From the NCBI GenBank assembly GCA_002455375.1, contig DKKR01000008.1, positions 1 through 40,048 on the forward strand: a stretch of DNA of 40,048 bases, given 5' to 3'. The translations under genes and the position numbers were made by a program. A model generated the notes under the pieces. That model was not told the origin of the DNA and searched no databases. It worked only from the letters and a program-made list of their open reading frames with translations. Positions 39,363-40,048 of this stretch are shown here, piece after piece (position 1 is the first letter of the stretch; each line of letters starts with the position of its first letter). This stretch comes from Bacteroidetes bacterium UBA6661 (GTDB taxonomy: Bacteria; Bacteroidota; Bacteroidia; AKYH767-A; OLB10).

Positions 39363-40048
39363 ATGACCTCTTCAGAAATTCGTAAAACATTTTTAGATTT
39401 TTTTCATTCGAAACAACATACCATCGTTCCTTCAGCACCCATAGTTGTTAAAGGTGACCCTACACTAATGTTTACCAATGCAGGAATGAATCAGTTCAAA
39501 GATTGGTTTTTAGGGAATCAACCTGCAAAATACAGACGTGTTGCCGATACACAAAAATGCCTGCGTGTTTCAGGTAAACATAATGACCTTGAAGAAGTGG
39601 GTGTTGATACTTATCACCACACCATGTTTGAAATGCTTGGTAACTGGAGTTTTGGTGACCCAACCGATCCTAAGGCAGGCTACTTTAAAAAGGAAGCCAT
39701 TGCATGGGCATGGGAACTTCTTACAGAAGTTTATAAACTACCTAAAGACCGTTTGTATGTTACCGTTTTCGAAGGCGATAAGAATGAAAATTTATTGTTC
39801 GATGAAGAGGCAAGTAATTGTTGGAAACAACACCTTGATCATTCACGGATTTTAATGGGTAATAAGAAAGATAATTTCTGGGAAATGGGTGATACAGGAC
39901 CCTGTGGCCCCTGTTCTGAGATACATGTTGACTTGCGAAATGAAGAAGAAAGAAAACAGACAGATGGGAAAATTTTAGTTAATACAGGGCATCCGTTAGT
40001 TATTGAGATTTGGAATAACGTATTTATGGAGTTCAACAGAAAAGCTGA
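39363..40048 (+). CDS. alaS: Alanyl-tRNA synthetase (N-terminal part, runs off window)
   Basis: Charges tRNA-Ala. Only the first 228 codons of an expected 870 or so are present; the frame is open to the last base. MTSSEIRKTFLDFFHSKQH is the standard opening. The class II motifs are visible: motif 1 region TNAGMNQFKDWFLG (39-52), motif 2 with KCLRVSGKHNDLEEVG (65-80) and HHTMFEMLGNWSFGD (85-99), and DTGPCGPCSEIHVD (177-190). The HHTMFEMLGNWSFGD form is typical. The start at 39363 follows a 133-bp divergent gap to the M23 gene; no exact -7 box was found. Confidence 0.98.
   Translation, partial: MTSSEIRKTFLDFFHSKQHTIVPSAPIVVKGDPTLMFTNAGMNQFKDWFLGNQPAKYRRVADTQKCLRVSGKHNDLEEVGVDTYHHTMFEMLGNWSFGDPTDPKAGYFKKEAIAWAWELLTEVYKLPKDRLYVTVFEGDKNENLLFDEEASNCWKQHLDHSRILMGNKKDNFWEMGDTGPCGPCSEIHVDLRNEEERKQTDGKILVNTGHPLVIEIWNNVFMEFNRKA

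Overview
The window looks like an ordinary chromosomal stretch of a free-living member of the Bacteroidota (Chitinophagales/Sphingobacteriales-like, AT-rich). The evidence is threefold: three secreted proteins with C-terminal type IX secretion (T9SS) type A sorting domains, several families largely confined to this phylum (DUF4294, DUF2279, DUF5522, a short primary sigma factor without region 1.1, S16 with an Ala/Glu-rich tail), and promoter-like sequences of the Bacteroidota form TTTG-N18-20-TAnnTTTG in place of TTGACA/TATAAT. Few Shine-Dalgarno sequences are visible, as expected for the phylum. No phage, plasmid, CRISPR, rRNA or tRNA gene was seen.

Layout. 1-5.8 kb: guaB, a DUF4294 protein and a biotin carboxylase on the minus strand, divergent from pckA. 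6-8.3 kb: a T9SS protein with a CxxCH motif, convergent with a GH18 chitinase-like T9SS protein. 8.3-10.8 kb: a tight minus-strand operon of phosphopantetheinyl transferase, GGGP synthase, PnuC transporter and NadR-like kinase, divergent from ahcY. 12.2-13.1 kb: a 0.9-kb non-coding island full of hairpins and repeats, with a broken RAYT transposase start and a REPIN-like element. 13.1-20.2 kb: ABC exporter plus NUDIX hydrolase, a T9SS alpha/beta-hydrolase-like protein, a PLP enzyme, a small Cys-rich protein and an acyl-CoA carboxylase carboxyltransferase. 20.7-33.2 kb: a long co-oriented run containing an acyltransferase, rpsP-rimM, a cytochrome c biogenesis protein, a coupled DUF2520/KdsC-like/UbiA group, a deacetylase-like/GNAT pair, upp, a membrane protein, a HAD nucleotidase, rsgA, dtd and a MazG-like pyrophosphohydrolase. 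33.2-40 kb: a lipoprotein, a CDF metal transporter, the primary sigma factor, a small GldM-C-like secreted protein, DUF2279, a MerR regulator, an M23 peptidase, and the start of alaS, which runs off the window.

Themes. Most genes are housekeeping: nucleotide salvage and synthesis (guaB, upp), gluconeogenesis (pckA), SAM cycle (ahcY), NAD salvage (pnuC and kinase), translation quality control (rimM, rsgA, dtd, alaS) and acyl-CoA carboxylation (split between 2.4-3.9 kb and 18.5-20.1 kb, with no biotin carrier protein seen). The points most worth a second look are the RAYT/REPIN remnant island with a duplicated 70-bp promoter-bearing repeat, the GGGP synthase plus UbiA pair (archaeal-type ether-lipid chemistry in a bacterium), a secreted CxxCH T9SS substrate, and an esterase-like T9SS protein with Gly where the nucleophilic Ser should be.
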